From NCBI GenBank assembly GCA_025084515.1, contig JAJAGP010002014.1, positions 1 through 64,000 of the forward strand: a stretch of 64,000 nucleotides of DNA, read 5' to 3'. The notes under the pieces were generated by a model. The model had not been told where the DNA came from. It saw nothing but the letters and a program-made list of their open reading frames with translations, and ran no database searches. Made by a program: the position numbers and the translations under genes. The DNA is from Ancistrus triradiatus (Eukaryota > Chordata > Actinopteri > Siluriformes > Loricariidae). Below are positions 43,401 through 45,434 of the stretch, one piece after another; positions within the stretch are counted from its first letter, which is position 1; each line of letters begins with the position of its first letter.

Positions 43401-44546
43401 CAGCTACAGGAAACGTTTAGCTGCAGTATTGCTGCACAACAGGGGGGTCACACCAGATTACTGAAAGCAGAGGGTCACATACTTTTGCCACTCCCCTAAT
43501 AAATGTAATATTGGATCATTTTCCTCAATAAAATAAATGACCAAGATAATATTTTTGTCTCATCTGTTTAACTGGGTTCTCTTTATCTACTTTTAGGACT
43601 TGTGTGAAAATCTGATGATGTTTTAGGTCAAATTTATGCAGAGATATAGAAAATTCTAAAGGGTTCACAAACTTTCAAGCACCAATCTATATATTGGATT
43701 GAAGAAAAGCTTCAGTCTGGTCACAAAATCAGATTTAAAAAGCAATTTTGGCTGGTACTGCCATTTTTTTGGGGGGGGGGGGTGGTTTACCGATAGTCCT
43801 TTACGCCTGGCTGGGGGTGTAGTGGTCTTTAATTTGTTAAAAATGCCGTTGTGTGAAAATAAATTGTGAATTGTGCTGTGGCGACCCGTTAGAACAATCA
43901 GACCAATCTGAATGTGGTGAAGAACGCTCACTGCATCGAAAGCATCAACGTGTGAGCTTGCTGACCAGCTGTTTATAGACAGATTTTTGTTTCCTATTAT
44001 CATTTGTTATAATTGATAATACCTCAATCGTTAAAGTGAACGGACGTGCAGACTGATCTCACCCATGTCCATTTCCTCCAGAATGGCTACGACATCACGG
44101 AGCTGAAGAGGCCATTCTGTTCCAGCTTGTCTCAGTCGTCCTCGTGTACCACCGCTCCCCTAATCAAGTCGTCTCAGGGCTCTCAGGAGGAGGTTCACCC
44201 CGGCGGAGTCCTGCCGGCACACCATCACAACCCCGCCGCCGCCGCCGCCTCCCACTGCGCCATGGACTTCAAGAACTACGTCTCTCGGATCATCTGGGAG
44301 GCGGATAACGACAGCGTGGCCTTCCCCATGGACACGTACCACGTGTACAGCATCGAGGGCGCTGAGTCCAACGTGGGCAGCCTCAGCTCTCTGAGTTCAG
44401 CCGTCCCGGAGGACGACTTCAGCTACGACTGTCTGAGGCACTGGGGACCCAAATTTGAGGGCCTGAGGGAGCTTTATCGCAGGCCTGACGTGGGCTTCAC
44501 GTACGTGGACGTCGTGCAGAGCAAACGTCACGAGCAGCTACAGTAA
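2174..44546 (+). CDS. Type III classical cadherin (neural-cadherin / Hz-cadherin type), 3' part of gene, 21 exons
   Basis: Calcium-dependent cell-cell adhesion receptor of the plasma membrane that should link to the actin cytoskeleton through catenins. Twenty-one exons chain in phase to about 1,880 codons: eight EC repeats (residues about 1-865 of the visible product, with DxNDN-type linkers), a primitive classic cadherin domain, EGF (CSSYPRNPCLNGGTC), LamG, EGF, LamG, two cysteine-rich EGF-like modules, a transmembrane helix split across exons 19 and 20, and a roughly 200-residue tail. The tail carries DVRENILNYNEEGGGE (p120-type) and YDCLRHWGPKFEGLRELY (compare DYLNDWGPRFKKLADMY of classical cadherins). 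This combination fits Drosophila CadN and vertebrate type III cadherins. FAT and CELSR proteins lack the catenin-binding tail. The N-terminus is outside the window. Exon 18, and possibly exon 10, carry frame breaks. No symbol is given because naming differs between species. Confidence 0.9.
2760..3165 (-). mobile_element. DNA transposon remnant
   Basis: The minus strand encodes a 74-residue open segment with a transposase-like ending (WADESVFQVFF). The + strand carries phrases I recognise from a widespread teleost DNA transposon ('gcagtgccgtctgaggga', 'cccagagaagtcgac'). A different part of what appears to be the same family is at about 54740-55330. The copy is decayed. Confidence 0.55.
3566..3591. 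repeat. (CA)n microsatellite
   Basis: An uninterrupted run of about 13 CA units in the intron between exons 1 and 2, about 145 bases before the exon 2 acceptor. Confidence 0.95.
3737..3864 (+). CDS. Type III cadherin exon 2: linker and start of EC repeat b
   Basis: The acceptor is ctcag at 3732-3736. It encodes (D)VNDNVPFF, then STYEATVPEGAEIGTS and ASDLDSGLHGM. Phase is 1 in and 0 out. The donor is GC: the exon ends CATG and the intron starts gcaagt at 3865. This is the only end that joins exon 3 in frame to give DSGLHGM-INYLILKD, a normal EC sequence. Using the nearby gtcaag would shift the frame. Confidence 0.88.
3865..4075 (+). repeat. Dispersed repeat family G, copy 1, starting at the splice donor
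   Basis: It starts gcaagtcaagtcagattta, then 'gcgcattttacaatggagcg', 'caaagcagctttacaat', 'gacagtgg' and 'aaggaagagaccttgggagg'. Related copies are at about 6984, 7310, 15348, 46885, 51148 and 61366. Its left edge coincides with the exon 2/intron boundary. Confidence 0.75.
4359..4545 (+). CDS. Type III cadherin exon 3: second half of EC repeat b
   Basis: The acceptor is ttcaag at 4353-4358 and the donor gtgtgc at 4546. Phase is 0 in and 1 out. It encodes INYLILKDQSGDSQFFNIN, the DRE motif (ATFDREQKSSYLIEVQS) and SARPGQQGQPNT, the usual beta-strand order of an EC repeat. Confidence 0.9.
4830..6400 (-). mobile_element. Tc1-like transposon, family A, copy 1
   Basis: The left terminal repeat starts cagtcgtgcttgaaagtttg after a TA. 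The right end reads 'gaaaattctaaagggttc' and lacks the last roughly 25 bases of the inverted repeat. The minus strand carries transposase pieces, including the helix-turn-helix-like NPQSDRLCTNGEI region and HVDEPEGYWERKVLWMDETK of the DDE core. The pieces are in three frames, so the gene is dead. Confidence 0.92.
6568..6711 (+). CDS. Type III cadherin exon 4: linker and start of EC repeat c
   Basis: The acceptor is cacacag at 6561-6567 and the donor gtaaga at 6712. Phase is 1 in and 1 out. It encodes TAYVRIFVTDVNDNAPAF, then QPVYEISVEEDKEVGY and TANDEDE. The linker has the full DxNDNAPxF calcium motif. Confidence 0.92.
6905..6983 (-). repeat. Fragment of dispersed repeat family H
   Basis: Contains 'gaaaccggac' and 'aacccacacagacacagggagaacatgcaaattcc'-like sequence, the reverse complement of the tail of the element at 25697-25835 (gtttgcatgttctccccgtg). 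This module is common in fish genomes. Confidence 0.5.
6984..7080 (+). repeat. Repeat family G, copy 2 (partial)
   Basis: Contains 'gagtaagcctggggcgacagtggcaaggt' and 'aaggaagaaagattgggagg'. It lies head to head with an inverted copy at 7310-7525. Confidence 0.6.
7310..7525 (-). repeat. Repeat family G, copy 3 (inverted)
   Basis: The reverse complement contains 'aagtcagatttatttctata', 'gcgcttttcacaatggag', 'caaagcagctttacaattt' and 'gcgacagtggcaagga', matching the other family G copies in the same order. Confidence 0.7.
7790..8460. mobile_element. Tc1-like remnant interrupted by a MITE
   Basis: A 'gtgaagcatggtggaggag' segment translates to VKHGGGA, which resembles the conserved VKHGGGSIMVW motif of Tc1-like transposases. 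The remnant ends 'aagggttcacatactgtat', a terminal-repeat-like phrase. The part at 7952-8370 is a separate inserted element. No intact frame remains. Confidence 0.45.
7952..8370. mobile_element. MITE-like element with AAGGCCT inverted ends
   Basis: The left end 'aaggcctattcacac' and right end 'gtgtgaaaaggcctt' are inverted copies of one another. They bound about 419 bases with no coding potential, as in non-autonomous DNA transposons. I could not identify a clear target-site duplication. Confidence 0.5.
8461..9205. other. Intronic sequence, no gene recognised
   Basis: Moderately complex, apparently non-repetitive sequence within the 11.5-kb intron between exons 4 and 5. I see no exon-like frame with cadherin homology. 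The stretch at about 8520-8800 is GC-balanced and could be conserved, but nothing in the sequence proves function. Confidence 0.4.
9206..9472 (-). repeat. tRNA-derived SINE with internal duplication
   Basis: An inverted copy of the main SINE family: tail 'agcatttagcagacgccctt', body 'cttgctcaaggacccaacag', B box (reverse) 'gggatttgaaccc', head 'aggctaccacagt'. The segment 'cttacaatccaagca...gtgggttaaggg' occurs twice in tandem, so the copy is longer than its relatives. Confidence 0.85.
9473..9976. other. AT-rich intronic sequence
   Basis: T- and A-rich sequence with no coding frame or named repeat that I can support. Confidence 0.4.
9977..10314. mobile_element. Internally deleted Tc1-like element (MITE), family E
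   Basis: Starts cagggcattcggaaagtctt after TA, and ends as its inverted copy before TA (reverse complement 'caatacattcagaacgtctt'). The 338-base body holds only terminal and subterminal sequence and no transposase, so it is a non-autonomous deletion derivative. Confidence 0.75.
10315..12040. other. Intronic sequence, no gene recognised; candidate regulatory stretch near 10800-11060
   Basis: No exon or clear repeat. The 10800-11060 part is complex and non-repetitive, with an octamer ATGCAAAT near 11015 and E-box-like CAGGTG near 10880. That would fit an enhancer but is weak evidence alone. The stretch after 11100 is A/T-rich. Confidence 0.3.
12041..12057 (-). repeat. Left stub of SINE split by Tc1-like copy B1
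   Basis: The short 'atacatttagtcata' stub matches the start of the inverted SINE tail that resumes as 'gcagacgccctt' after the transposon at 13708. Confidence 0.45.
12058..13707 (-). mobile_element. Tc1-like transposon, family B, copy 1
   Basis: The inverted ends are cagtggggcaaaaaagtatt at left and its inverted copy ('ttgccccactg') at right, with TA on both sides. Length is about 1,650 bases. The minus strand reads as transposase, broken by many small indels, often in T or A runs. It sits inside a SINE whose halves flank it. Confidence 0.92.
13708..13871 (-). repeat. Right part of SINE split by Tc1-like copy B1
   Basis: Continues 'gcagacgcccttg', 'aatccaagaagttgtgggct', 'cctaacagtggcagcttggg' and a reversed B box, then ends in the family head. 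Together with 12041-12057 it is one SINE interrupted at a TA. Confidence 0.7.
13872..14803. other. Intronic sequence, no gene recognised
   Basis: Sequence with scattered transposase-like phrases ('gtgagggcacactatgctgc'), perhaps an old DNA transposon, but nothing I can delimit. No cadherin-like exon. Confidence 0.35.
14804..14977 (-). repeat. tRNA-derived SINE
   Basis: Inverted copy with tail 'ggcagacatccttatccaga', body 'caaggacccaacaatggcag', reversed B box 'gggatttgaaccc' and head 'agagtaccacagt'. It is more diverged than most copies. Confidence 0.8.
15348..15560 (+). repeat. Repeat family G, copy 4
   Basis: Contains 'caagttatttctgtagcacc', 'tttcacaatggagcattgtc', 'gagcaagcctggggtgacag' and 'aaggaagaaacccttggagg', in the same order as the other copies. 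Confidence 0.75.
15561..16427. other. AT-rich intronic sequence
   Basis: The first 200 bases are A/T-rich simple sequence. The rest shows no exon-like frame and no repeat I can name. Confidence 0.4.
16428..17639 (-). mobile_element. Tc1-like transposon, family A, copy 2, left-truncated
   Basis: Starts abruptly inside the transposase region ('ggtcaggactttgacttggc') and runs to an intact right end 'caagcaccactg' next to TA. The minus strand gives the N-terminal DNA-binding region (MARSNEISEELRKRVVDAHL, STLRQIVYKWR). The left terminal repeat and about 600 bases are missing. Confidence 0.9.
17640..18189. other. Intronic sequence before exon 5
   Basis: The part at about 17655-17830 resembles dispersed repeats seen elsewhere (a 'cgcctcacagctcgcgagac' module and 'ccgatttattccag'). 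The remainder before the exon 5 acceptor has no identifiable gene. Confidence 0.35.
18190..18473 (+). CDS. Type III cadherin exon 5: rest of EC repeat c, start of d
   Basis: The acceptor is ccacaacag at 18181-18189 and the donor gtaaaa at 18474. Phase is 1 in and 0 out. It encodes ANAKLRYQITSGN, FIAQRLDYERVQRYELRLVA, the linker INRNDEAPIFS and EYHTSVTEELTELPVLVLE. The linker lacks the usual DxNDN form. Confidence 0.92.
18790..18984 (-). repeat. tRNA-derived SINE, well preserved
   Basis: A nearly complete inverted copy: 'catttacatttacagcattt' tail, 'gcagacgcccttatctagag', 'aagggcccaacagtggcagc', reversed B box 'gggatttgaaccctgg' and head 'ggccaccacagtccc'. Confidence 0.9.
19248..20865 (+). 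CDS. Type III cadherin exon 6: most of EC d and all of EC e-h
   Basis: A single 1,618-base exon with acceptor tgtccag at 19241-19247 and donor gtacgt at 20866. Phase is 0 in and 1 out. It holds linkers DINDNAPQF, SDVNDHPPLF, EDSNDHAPVFF, DVNDNGPEF and DKNDHPH, and DRE motifs (RLDREERSA, SLDREVEDR, SLDREKVSQ, SFDREQQKQ). Repeat f has IDFEKPHERT in place of LDRE. The exon ends FNYE, where the classic CadN sequence also leads into its non-EC membrane-proximal domain. Confidence 0.97.
20866..21632. other. Intron 6, with a SINE-like fragment at about 20930-21135
   Basis: The part at 20930-21135 ('accaaccctagacagggcac', 'ggtttgatcccagg') resembles a dispersed repeat. The rest has no gene. The 21420-21560 stretch is non-repetitive. 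Confidence 0.35.
21633..21726 (+). CDS. Type III cadherin exon 7: start of primitive classic cadherin domain
   Basis: The acceptor is atcgcag at 21626-21632 and the donor gtactt at 21727. Phase is 1 in and 2 out. It encodes TLPTTVLGQVQSPDLDDW and VYRFEDKTPR. The PDLDDW motif is a landmark of N-cadherin-type membrane-proximal regions. Confidence 0.88.
21985..22200. promoter_or_regulatory. Candidate intronic element with clustered homeodomain-type sites
   Basis: Three TAATTA cores (22002-22007, 22011-22016, 22123-22128) and an ATTAAT at 22021 lie within 130 bases in non-repetitive, balanced-composition sequence. Such clusters occur in neural and retinal enhancers, but the motif is short and nothing here proves activity. 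Confidence 0.25.
22336..22867 (-). mobile_element. Tc1-like transposon, family A, copy 3, left end only
   Basis: Left inverted end cagtggtgcttaagtttgtg after TA, subterminal sequence and the C-terminal end of transposase in reverse, then a stop at 'ttgctgcatgacccacct'. The right two thirds are absent and unrelated sequence follows. Confidence 0.88.
23040..23290. repeat. Dispersed repeat family F
   Basis: The phrases 'aacagaatatgt', 'agggatgttaagaacacagagtct' and 'ctggtactggaag' are shared with about 15120-15260. Nature unknown. Confidence 0.45.
23424..23608 (+). CDS. Type III cadherin exon 8: primitive classic cadherin domain
   Basis: The acceptor is cctcacag ending at 23423 and the donor gtacgt at 23609. 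Phase is 2 in and 1 out. It encodes QFLLNQSSGQLSIKSG, TPPGTYRLQVRVADKSW, VTVRE-like sequence (TSTVQITVRELEEEALLN) and AGSLRIA. This lines up with YHLRFKVYDRK and VTVREIP of CadN as I recall it. Confidence 0.92.
23609..23975. other. Intron 8, AT-rich start
   Basis: A/T-rich sequence without coding features. Confidence 0.4.
23976..24110 (+). repeat. SINE-like fragment of another family
   Basis: Has 'acaccagcccattggcacag', then 'gacccgggttcgagac' with a B-box-like core. It resembles the module at 36808-36958 rather than the main SINE family. Confidence 0.45.
24111..24860. repeat. T-rich degenerate tandem sequence
   Basis: About 750 bases very rich in T on the + strand, with a recurring loose motif like 'ttggttaattttattatata'. 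It looks like a decayed AT-rich minisatellite with strong strand asymmetry. No coding frame. Confidence 0.5.
24953..24969. repeat. Short (TG)n at splice acceptor
   Basis: A run of 17 bases of TG ends seven bases before exon 9 and forms its polypyrimidine region together with 'ttgtacag'. Confidence 0.9.
24977..25212 (+). CDS. Type III cadherin exon 9: primitive classic cadherin domain
   Basis: The acceptor is gttgtacag ending at 24976 and the donor gtgtga at 25213. Phase is 1 in and 0 out. It encodes NLTSEELFRVSGG, LLSELLQTDLENVDIFSL and the hallmark FSAHGSPYYKPERLHG of CadN-type proteins, ending AMHKAK. Confidence 0.95.
25260..25490. repeat. Purine-rich GGATGGAGG-type minisatellite
   Basis: Degenerate tandem units around 'gatggaggagggatagatgg' give a long purine-rich + strand. 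A second tract of the same character lies at 26575-26890 in the same intron. Confidence 0.7.
25697..25835 (+). repeat. Dispersed repeat family H
   Basis: Contains 'ggggcactgtggtgcagtgg', 'cacctcacagctacgagatc', 'gtggagtttgcatgttctcc' and 'gggttttctccgggta', a tRNA-like-headed module widespread in fish genomes. Confidence 0.65.
25838..26321. repeat. Imperfect tandem repeat, about three units
   Basis: Three units of about 160-240 bases start near 25840, 26083 and 26244 with 'ggttacccagtgggc', 'ggatacccagtgggc' and 'ggtcatccattgagc'. Each continues with a 'gtaggaccaa'-like phrase. A 131-residue open frame crosses the units but shows no protein-like features. Confidence 0.65.
26322..26461 (+). 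repeat. tRNA-derived SINE, tail truncated
   Basis: Starts gggactgtggtagcctagcg, has 'ggagttcaattccc' as B box, then 'gccactgttgggtccttgag' and 'cttaacccacaattgc'. The final tail is missing. Confidence 0.85.
26575..26890. repeat. Second purine-rich minisatellite
   Basis: Degenerate 'ggatggaggatgatagg'-like units. The complementary strand is pyrimidine-rich and open over 204 codons, which explains the long Pro/Ser/His-rich reading frame there. Confidence 0.7.
27035..27088. repeat. (CA)n microsatellite, interrupted
   Basis: CA dinucleotides broken by short 'cc' and 'aac' interruptions over about 54 bases. Confidence 0.95.
27306..27557 (+). CDS. Type III cadherin exon 10: cysteine-rich segment and EGF-1 (frame ambiguity at 5' end)
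   Basis: The donor is gtacca at 27558, phase 2 out. The body reads ECAYADCTSTGGCSSRVTF, then CSSYPRNPCLNGGTC of an EGF module. The best-looking acceptor, tcctgcag ending at 27305, would give VGVDR, as expected from homology, then run into TGA at 27324 unless one base is extra near 27318-27323. An acceptor at 27320-27321 would keep the frame but lose VGVD. Confidence 0.8.
27647..27852 (+). CDS. Type III cadherin exon 11: end of EGF-1, start of LamG-1
   Basis: The acceptor is gtcttctag ending at 27646 and the donor gtacat at 27853. Phase is 2 in and 1 out. It encodes CKCPSMFDGPECQQ, completing the EGF, then FLGDGYAWFPP, HISLEFITEVANGLLLYNG and EDFIAL, the first strands of a laminin G domain. 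Confidence 0.94.
27874..27950. mobile_element. End fragment of Tc1-like family D
   Basis: After TA it reads cagtactgtgcaaaaatctt, matching (inverted) the right end of the element at 41205-41520. It is only about 75 bases long and is cut by family C copy 2. Confidence 0.5.
27951..29314 (-). mobile_element. Tc1-like transposon, family C, copy 2, with SINE inserted
   Basis: Left end cactcactgtcaaaaaaatt after TA, right end an inverted relative ('tctttttctcaatgagtg') before TA. The minus strand has a 172-residue transposase segment (28182-28700) with WTATDWNRIIFLYESRF, the DDE-type TAPTAGVMIWGAIAYDSRS region and QQDNAHKH. The N-terminal half is missing. A SINE occupies 29087-29278. Confidence 0.85.
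29087..29278 (+). repeat. tRNA-derived SINE nested in family C transposon
   Basis: A complete copy: head gggactgtggtggcctagtg, B box 'cggttcaaatccc', body, and tail 'gtcgctctggataagggcgt'. The host sequence resumes as 'tttctatctgggtgcg', which is continuous with 'caatccgac' in copy 1 at about 2083-2100. Confidence 0.9.
29509..29636 (+). CDS. Type III cadherin exon 12: LamG-1
   Basis: The acceptor is ctttcctcag ending at 29508 and the donor gtaaga at 29637. Phase is 1 in and 0 out. It encodes ELKNGLPVLSINHGSGTLTL and SLSDRRWHHIDIVSDGK, with the W-H-x-I pattern typical of LamG domains. Confidence 0.95.
29637..29976. other. Short intron 12
   Basis: 340-base intron with nothing recognisable apart from splice signals. 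Confidence 0.5.
29977..30104 (+). CDS. Type III cadherin exon 13: LamG-1
   Basis: The acceptor is gcttatag ending at 29976 and the donor gtaaat at 30105. Phase is 0 in and 2 out. It encodes DVQLILDHCSRAMVNEVEG and ADQSACKVSADTPGFKR. The C-x(31)-C spacing suits the disulfide-bearing part of LamG in CadN-type proteins. Confidence 0.92.
30105..30600. other. Intronic sequence with a possible repeat at about 30230-30300
   Basis: The part 'ctgcgtttacatgccggata' resembles a dispersed fish repeat. No gene in the rest. Confidence 0.35.
30600..31230 (+). mobile_element. Mariner-like DNA transposon remnant
   Basis: The right end 'tatccatataaatggcccac' followed by 'cctgta' is a terminal repeat I recognise from mariner-type elements of fishes. 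It is preceded by the typical 'ccaaaatggccgacttcaaa' segment. The transposase frame is broken and the left end is not recognisable. Confidence 0.6.
31260..31500 (+). mobile_element. Possible transposon remnant
   Basis: The phrases 'gacctgagccacttgtaaca' and 'ctgggtcagagcatctcc' are ones I associate with a common fish repeat with transposase-like content. Decayed, boundaries unclear. Confidence 0.35.
31872..33659 (+). mobile_element. Tc1-like transposon, family A, copy 4, with internal duplication, inside a SINE
   Basis: Left end caatggtgtttgaagtttgg, right end 'cttaagcaccactg' with TA beyond. The + strand reads as transposase in many short frames (for example SKEFGDSTIHSQTD and MLRKLTNIPEELF), so it is dead. 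A stretch of about 103 bases around 33170 is duplicated in tandem at about 33273. SINE-like sequence flanks it, with 'aatccaagcagttatgagtt' on the right. Confidence 0.9.
33660..33740 (-). repeat. SINE fragment flanking Tc1-like copy A4
   Basis: Reads 'aatccaagcagttatgagtt' then 'aagagccttaagagcccagcagtgcag', a diverged piece of the inverted SINE body. Confidence 0.5.
33741..34352. other. Intron 13, right part
   Basis: No gene or clear repeat up to the pyrimidine-rich acceptor region of exon 14. Confidence 0.4.
34353..34476 (+). CDS. Type III cadherin exon 14: end of LamG-1
   Basis: The acceptor is ctctctgtag ending at 34352 and the donor gtgaga at 34477. Phase is 2 in and 0 out. It encodes LLDVDQPLQLGGV and GFVGCIRNLVVDSQ. 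The L-Q-L-G-G and F-x-G-C-I-R-N motifs close a LamG domain. Confidence 0.96.
34800..34944 (+). repeat. tRNA-derived SINE, tail truncated
   Basis: Head 'gggactgtggtggggcagca', 'ggactatggatcagaaggtc', 'gccactgttggatccttgag' and 'cccacaattcctaggattgt'. The tail is replaced by an A/T-rich 'aaaataaaataaataa' end. Confidence 0.8.
34945..35301. other. Intron 14, middle
   Basis: No gene. The antisense of 35098 onward contains nothing recognisable. Confidence 0.4.
35302..35354. repeat. (TG)n microsatellite beside a splice acceptor
   Basis: About 26 uninterrupted TG units ending 18 bases before exon 15. Confidence 0.97.
35373..35553 (+). CDS. Type III cadherin exon 15: EGF-2
   Basis: The acceptor is ccttggacag ending at 35372, after the (TG)n tract. 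The donor is gtaaga at 35554. Phase is 0 in and 1 out. It encodes VYDLGSAAESMNSAPGC, then an EGF module with CGQHGKCMGEWGSFSCEC and HPGYSGHKC. Confidence 0.94.
35554..35908. other. Intron 15, left part
   Basis: Ordinary intronic sequence, no repeat or gene recognised. Confidence 0.4.
35909..36123. repeat. (AAT)n/(ATT)n compound repeat with self-complementary arms
   Basis: Alternating blocks of AAT and ATT trinucleotides, for example 'aataataataatattaatat' turning into 'ttattattattattat'. They form nested inverted repeats able to fold into hairpins. Confidence 0.9.
36444..36497. repeat. (GT)n microsatellite at splice acceptor of exon 16
   Basis: 27 uninterrupted GT units ending five bases before the exon. 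With 'ttacag' they make up the whole polypyrimidine region. Confidence 0.97.
36503..36669 (+). CDS. Type III cadherin exon 16: start of LamG-2
   Basis: The acceptor is ttacag ending at 36502 and the donor gtgagc at 36670. Phase is 1 in and 0 out. It encodes ALPDWSLEKNSVVRYQLRR, QVQLLIRTRASSGCILSMS and SHEFILLE, the opening strands of a LamG domain. The exon is bracketed by (GT)27 upstream and (CA)13 downstream. Confidence 0.95.
36675..36700. repeat. (CA)n microsatellite just after exon 16
   Basis: 13 uninterrupted CA units starting six bases into intron 16, complementary to the (GT)n before the exon. Confidence 0.97.
36808..36958 (+). repeat. SINE-like element, second family
   Basis: 'gggcgctcgggtgtcacagc' then 'gacctcggttcgagtcctgg' gives A- and B-box-like signals. 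The tail is 'tgttgccagactaggttcct'. Different from the main SINE family. Confidence 0.55.
37043..37065. repeat. (CA)n microsatellite before exon 17
   Basis: About 11 CA units, 38 bases before the acceptor. Confidence 0.95.
37103..37367 (+). CDS. Type III cadherin exon 17: LamG-2
   Basis: The acceptor is cattctcccag ending at 37102 and the donor gtaaga at 37368. Phase is 0 in and 1 out. It encodes IVNGYLSVSANLGDGDHTL, VDHGQWVLVSLHRHDNTFTL and VVDPSSVTLGHG, ending GDFQ-G where the GC of the next exon completes the LamG GC motif. Confidence 0.95.
37397..37423. repeat. (CT)n microsatellite
   Basis: About 13 CT units early in intron 17, immediately left of Tc1-like copy B2. Confidence 0.95.
37431..39037 (+). 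mobile_element. Tc1-like transposon, family B, copy 2
   Basis: Left end cagtggggaaaaaaagtatt after TA, right end 'cttttttgccccactg' before TA, about 1,607 bases. The transposase reads on the + strand from about 37793 (MAASTKELSKNTRKK) with frameshifts and stops. A 17-base C run sits at 38699-38715. It is inactive. Confidence 0.93.
39146..39360. repeat. Long inverted repeat (35-base arms)
   Basis: The arm at 39146-39180 starts gagtcgttgccccaccctgc. The arm at 39326-39360 is its reverse complement with one mismatch in 35 bases. The spacer is about 145 bases. A third related but diverged stretch in direct orientation to the second arm is at about 39397-39431. Confidence 0.85.
39865..40058 (-). 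repeat. tRNA-derived SINE
   Basis: Inverted copy: 'ttacatttacagcatttagc' tail, 'cttgctcaaggacccaacag', reversed B box 'gggatttgaaccctgg' and head 'aggccaccacagtcc'. It ends 54 bases before exon 18. Confidence 0.9.
40113..40295 (+). CDS. Type III cadherin exon 18: end of LamG-2 and cysteine-rich EGF-like module, frame broken
   Basis: The acceptor is gtggtag ending at 40112 and the donor gtgatc at 40296. The frame set by exon 17 gives G-CMRGTVRL, the expected LamG end. The downstream part (SLPLDGQSNDFATVLERRR, CHSDACRTKPC, YCVDLWRKHEC) is open only in another frame, and that frame is the one needed by exon 19. So one base is missing or two are extra between about 40120 and 40157, perhaps in the CT run at 40143-40156. 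Confidence 0.85.
40492..40745 (+). CDS. Type III cadherin exon 19: EGF-like module and first half of transmembrane helix
   Basis: The acceptor is tgcatgcag ending at 40491 and the donor gtaagc at 40746. Phase is 2 in and 1 out. It encodes RCPVGQLAVVDE, an EGF module (CGPSTCRNGGTCLAH, CRCPEGFRGQWCE) and SSILAISMCLLVFF, the first part of the membrane span. Confidence 0.94.
41205..41520. mobile_element. Short Tc1-like element, family D
   Basis: Left end cagtaatgtgccaaatctta and right end 'gacttctgcacagtactg' are imperfect inverted copies, with TA outside both. The 316-base body holds transposase-derived sequence without an intact frame, so it is an internally deleted copy. Related decayed sequence may extend left to about 40970. 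Confidence 0.6.
41628..41785 (+). CDS. Type III cadherin exon 20: second half of transmembrane helix and juxtamembrane tail
   Basis: The acceptor is atctctgtag ending at 41627 and the donor gtatga at 41786. Phase is 1 in and 0 out. It completes the helix (AVLVAVTVW), then has NQKGSENKFRK as a basic stop-transfer stretch and DVRENILNYNEEGGGEQDQ, the juxtamembrane motif that binds p120-type catenins in classical cadherins. Earlier in-frame sequence (from 41546) is probably intron. Confidence 0.92.
42031..43688 (+). mobile_element. Tc1-like transposon, family A, copy 5, nearly full length
   Basis: Left end cagtggtgcttgaaagtttg after TA, right end 'caagcaccaatct'. The + strand transposase starts at about 42396 with MARTKEISED. 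It includes STVRQIVYKWR, HVDEPEGYWKKCLWMDETK and QQDNDPKHTS, but is split over at least four frames. A G run lies just outside at 43771-43782. Confidence 0.93.
44082..44546 (+). CDS. Type III cadherin exon 21 (last): catenin-binding cytoplasmic tail and stop
   Basis: The acceptor is tttcctccag at 44072-44081. Phase is 0 in, and the TAA stop is at 44544-44546. It encodes NGYDITELKRPF, a Ser-rich and His/Ala-rich linker, EADNDSVAFPMDTYHVYSIE, GSLSSLSSA and YDCLRHWGPKFEGLRELY. The last three match the order ADNDPTAPPYD, GSLSSL, YDYLNDWGPRFKKL in classical cadherin tails. The C-terminus is QSKRHEQLQ. Confidence 0.97.
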   Translation, partial: NGYDITELKRPFCSSLSQSSSCTTAPLIKSSQGSQEEVHPGGVLPAHHHNPAAAAASHCAMDFKNYVSRIIWEADNDSVAFPMDTYHVYSIEGAESNVGSLSSLSSAVPEDDFSYDCLRHWGPKFEGLRELYRRPDVGFTYVDVVQSKRHEQLQ

Positions 44547-45434
44547 CTCCTGAGGAAACCCTGTAATGGTCCACGGCGTTCACACTGCAGGTACAATCTG
44601 ATCTTCATGCTCAACGCTGGCACATTTGGGAGCAGCAGGAGGCTCGAGTACTGGGCTTTAGAGACAGGATTCAAGTTCATGTGAGGGACTTAGCCTTCCA
44701 TGGCTTGGACTGTCATACAGAAACAGTAAACGTAAACTGCCTTTCCTTTTCTAAAAAGATGACACCGAGTCTGACATCTTGCCTTTGGTTGAGGTATTGG
44801 TTGGATCTGATACGGATCCTTATATGTAGTACTGAAATCTGATAGGTTGGCAGTGTGATTCAGTCAGTAATGAGGGACAACCGCACTGCTTTAAAAAGTG
44901 TCTTGGGTTGTAGATTTATATATAAAATGTTATAATCATTATACATCTTTTAAATGTTTAAAAAAACAAAAACTCTAAAATTGGTTTTCCGACTGAAGCA
45001 GGAAGTTCAGGAGTTCAGACTGGGAGGTGGCGGTAGGTAGATGGTCCGGTGTTGTAGTTTTTAGTTCGGGTAGTTGGGGTAGTTGGTCCAAAAAGTAACC
45101 AATAGAAATTACTCTTGCAAAAGGTAAAGATGATTACTCATACTCATTACACCCTGGAAAAAAAAAAAGTAATCCCATTACTCATTACTTTGATTTGCCC
45201 ATTTACTCCCTATAAAAACCCACACGTTAAACCAAAAAGTGTTGCACCAGCCAATAGTCCTTTAAAATCCTTTAAAATGTTTTAAAAAGACATTCCTGGT
45301 CCAATTCAAAAGTTTTTCCTGATTTTCTCAGAGGCAGTTGCAGAAATCTGGCCAGCAGATGTCGCCAAGTCGCTTAGGTTCCGAACGTTATGAAAATTTA
45401 TCAAAATGATTGGTTCAATGCTTCAGAAAGCACA
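44547..45434 (+). other. Cadherin 3' flank, probably 3'UTR start
   Basis: Non-repetitive sequence following the stop. No AATAAA is present in the first 900 bases, so the 3'UTR may be long or use a variant signal. Confidence 0.5.

Noticed and set aside
1..44546. Identification as FAT, CELSR, dachsous or a clustered protocadherin
   Set aside because: EGF and LamG modules are shared with FAT and CELSR, but the FSAHGSPYYKP segment, the p120-type and beta-catenin-type tail motifs, and the absence of seven-transmembrane sequence point to a type III classical cadherin.
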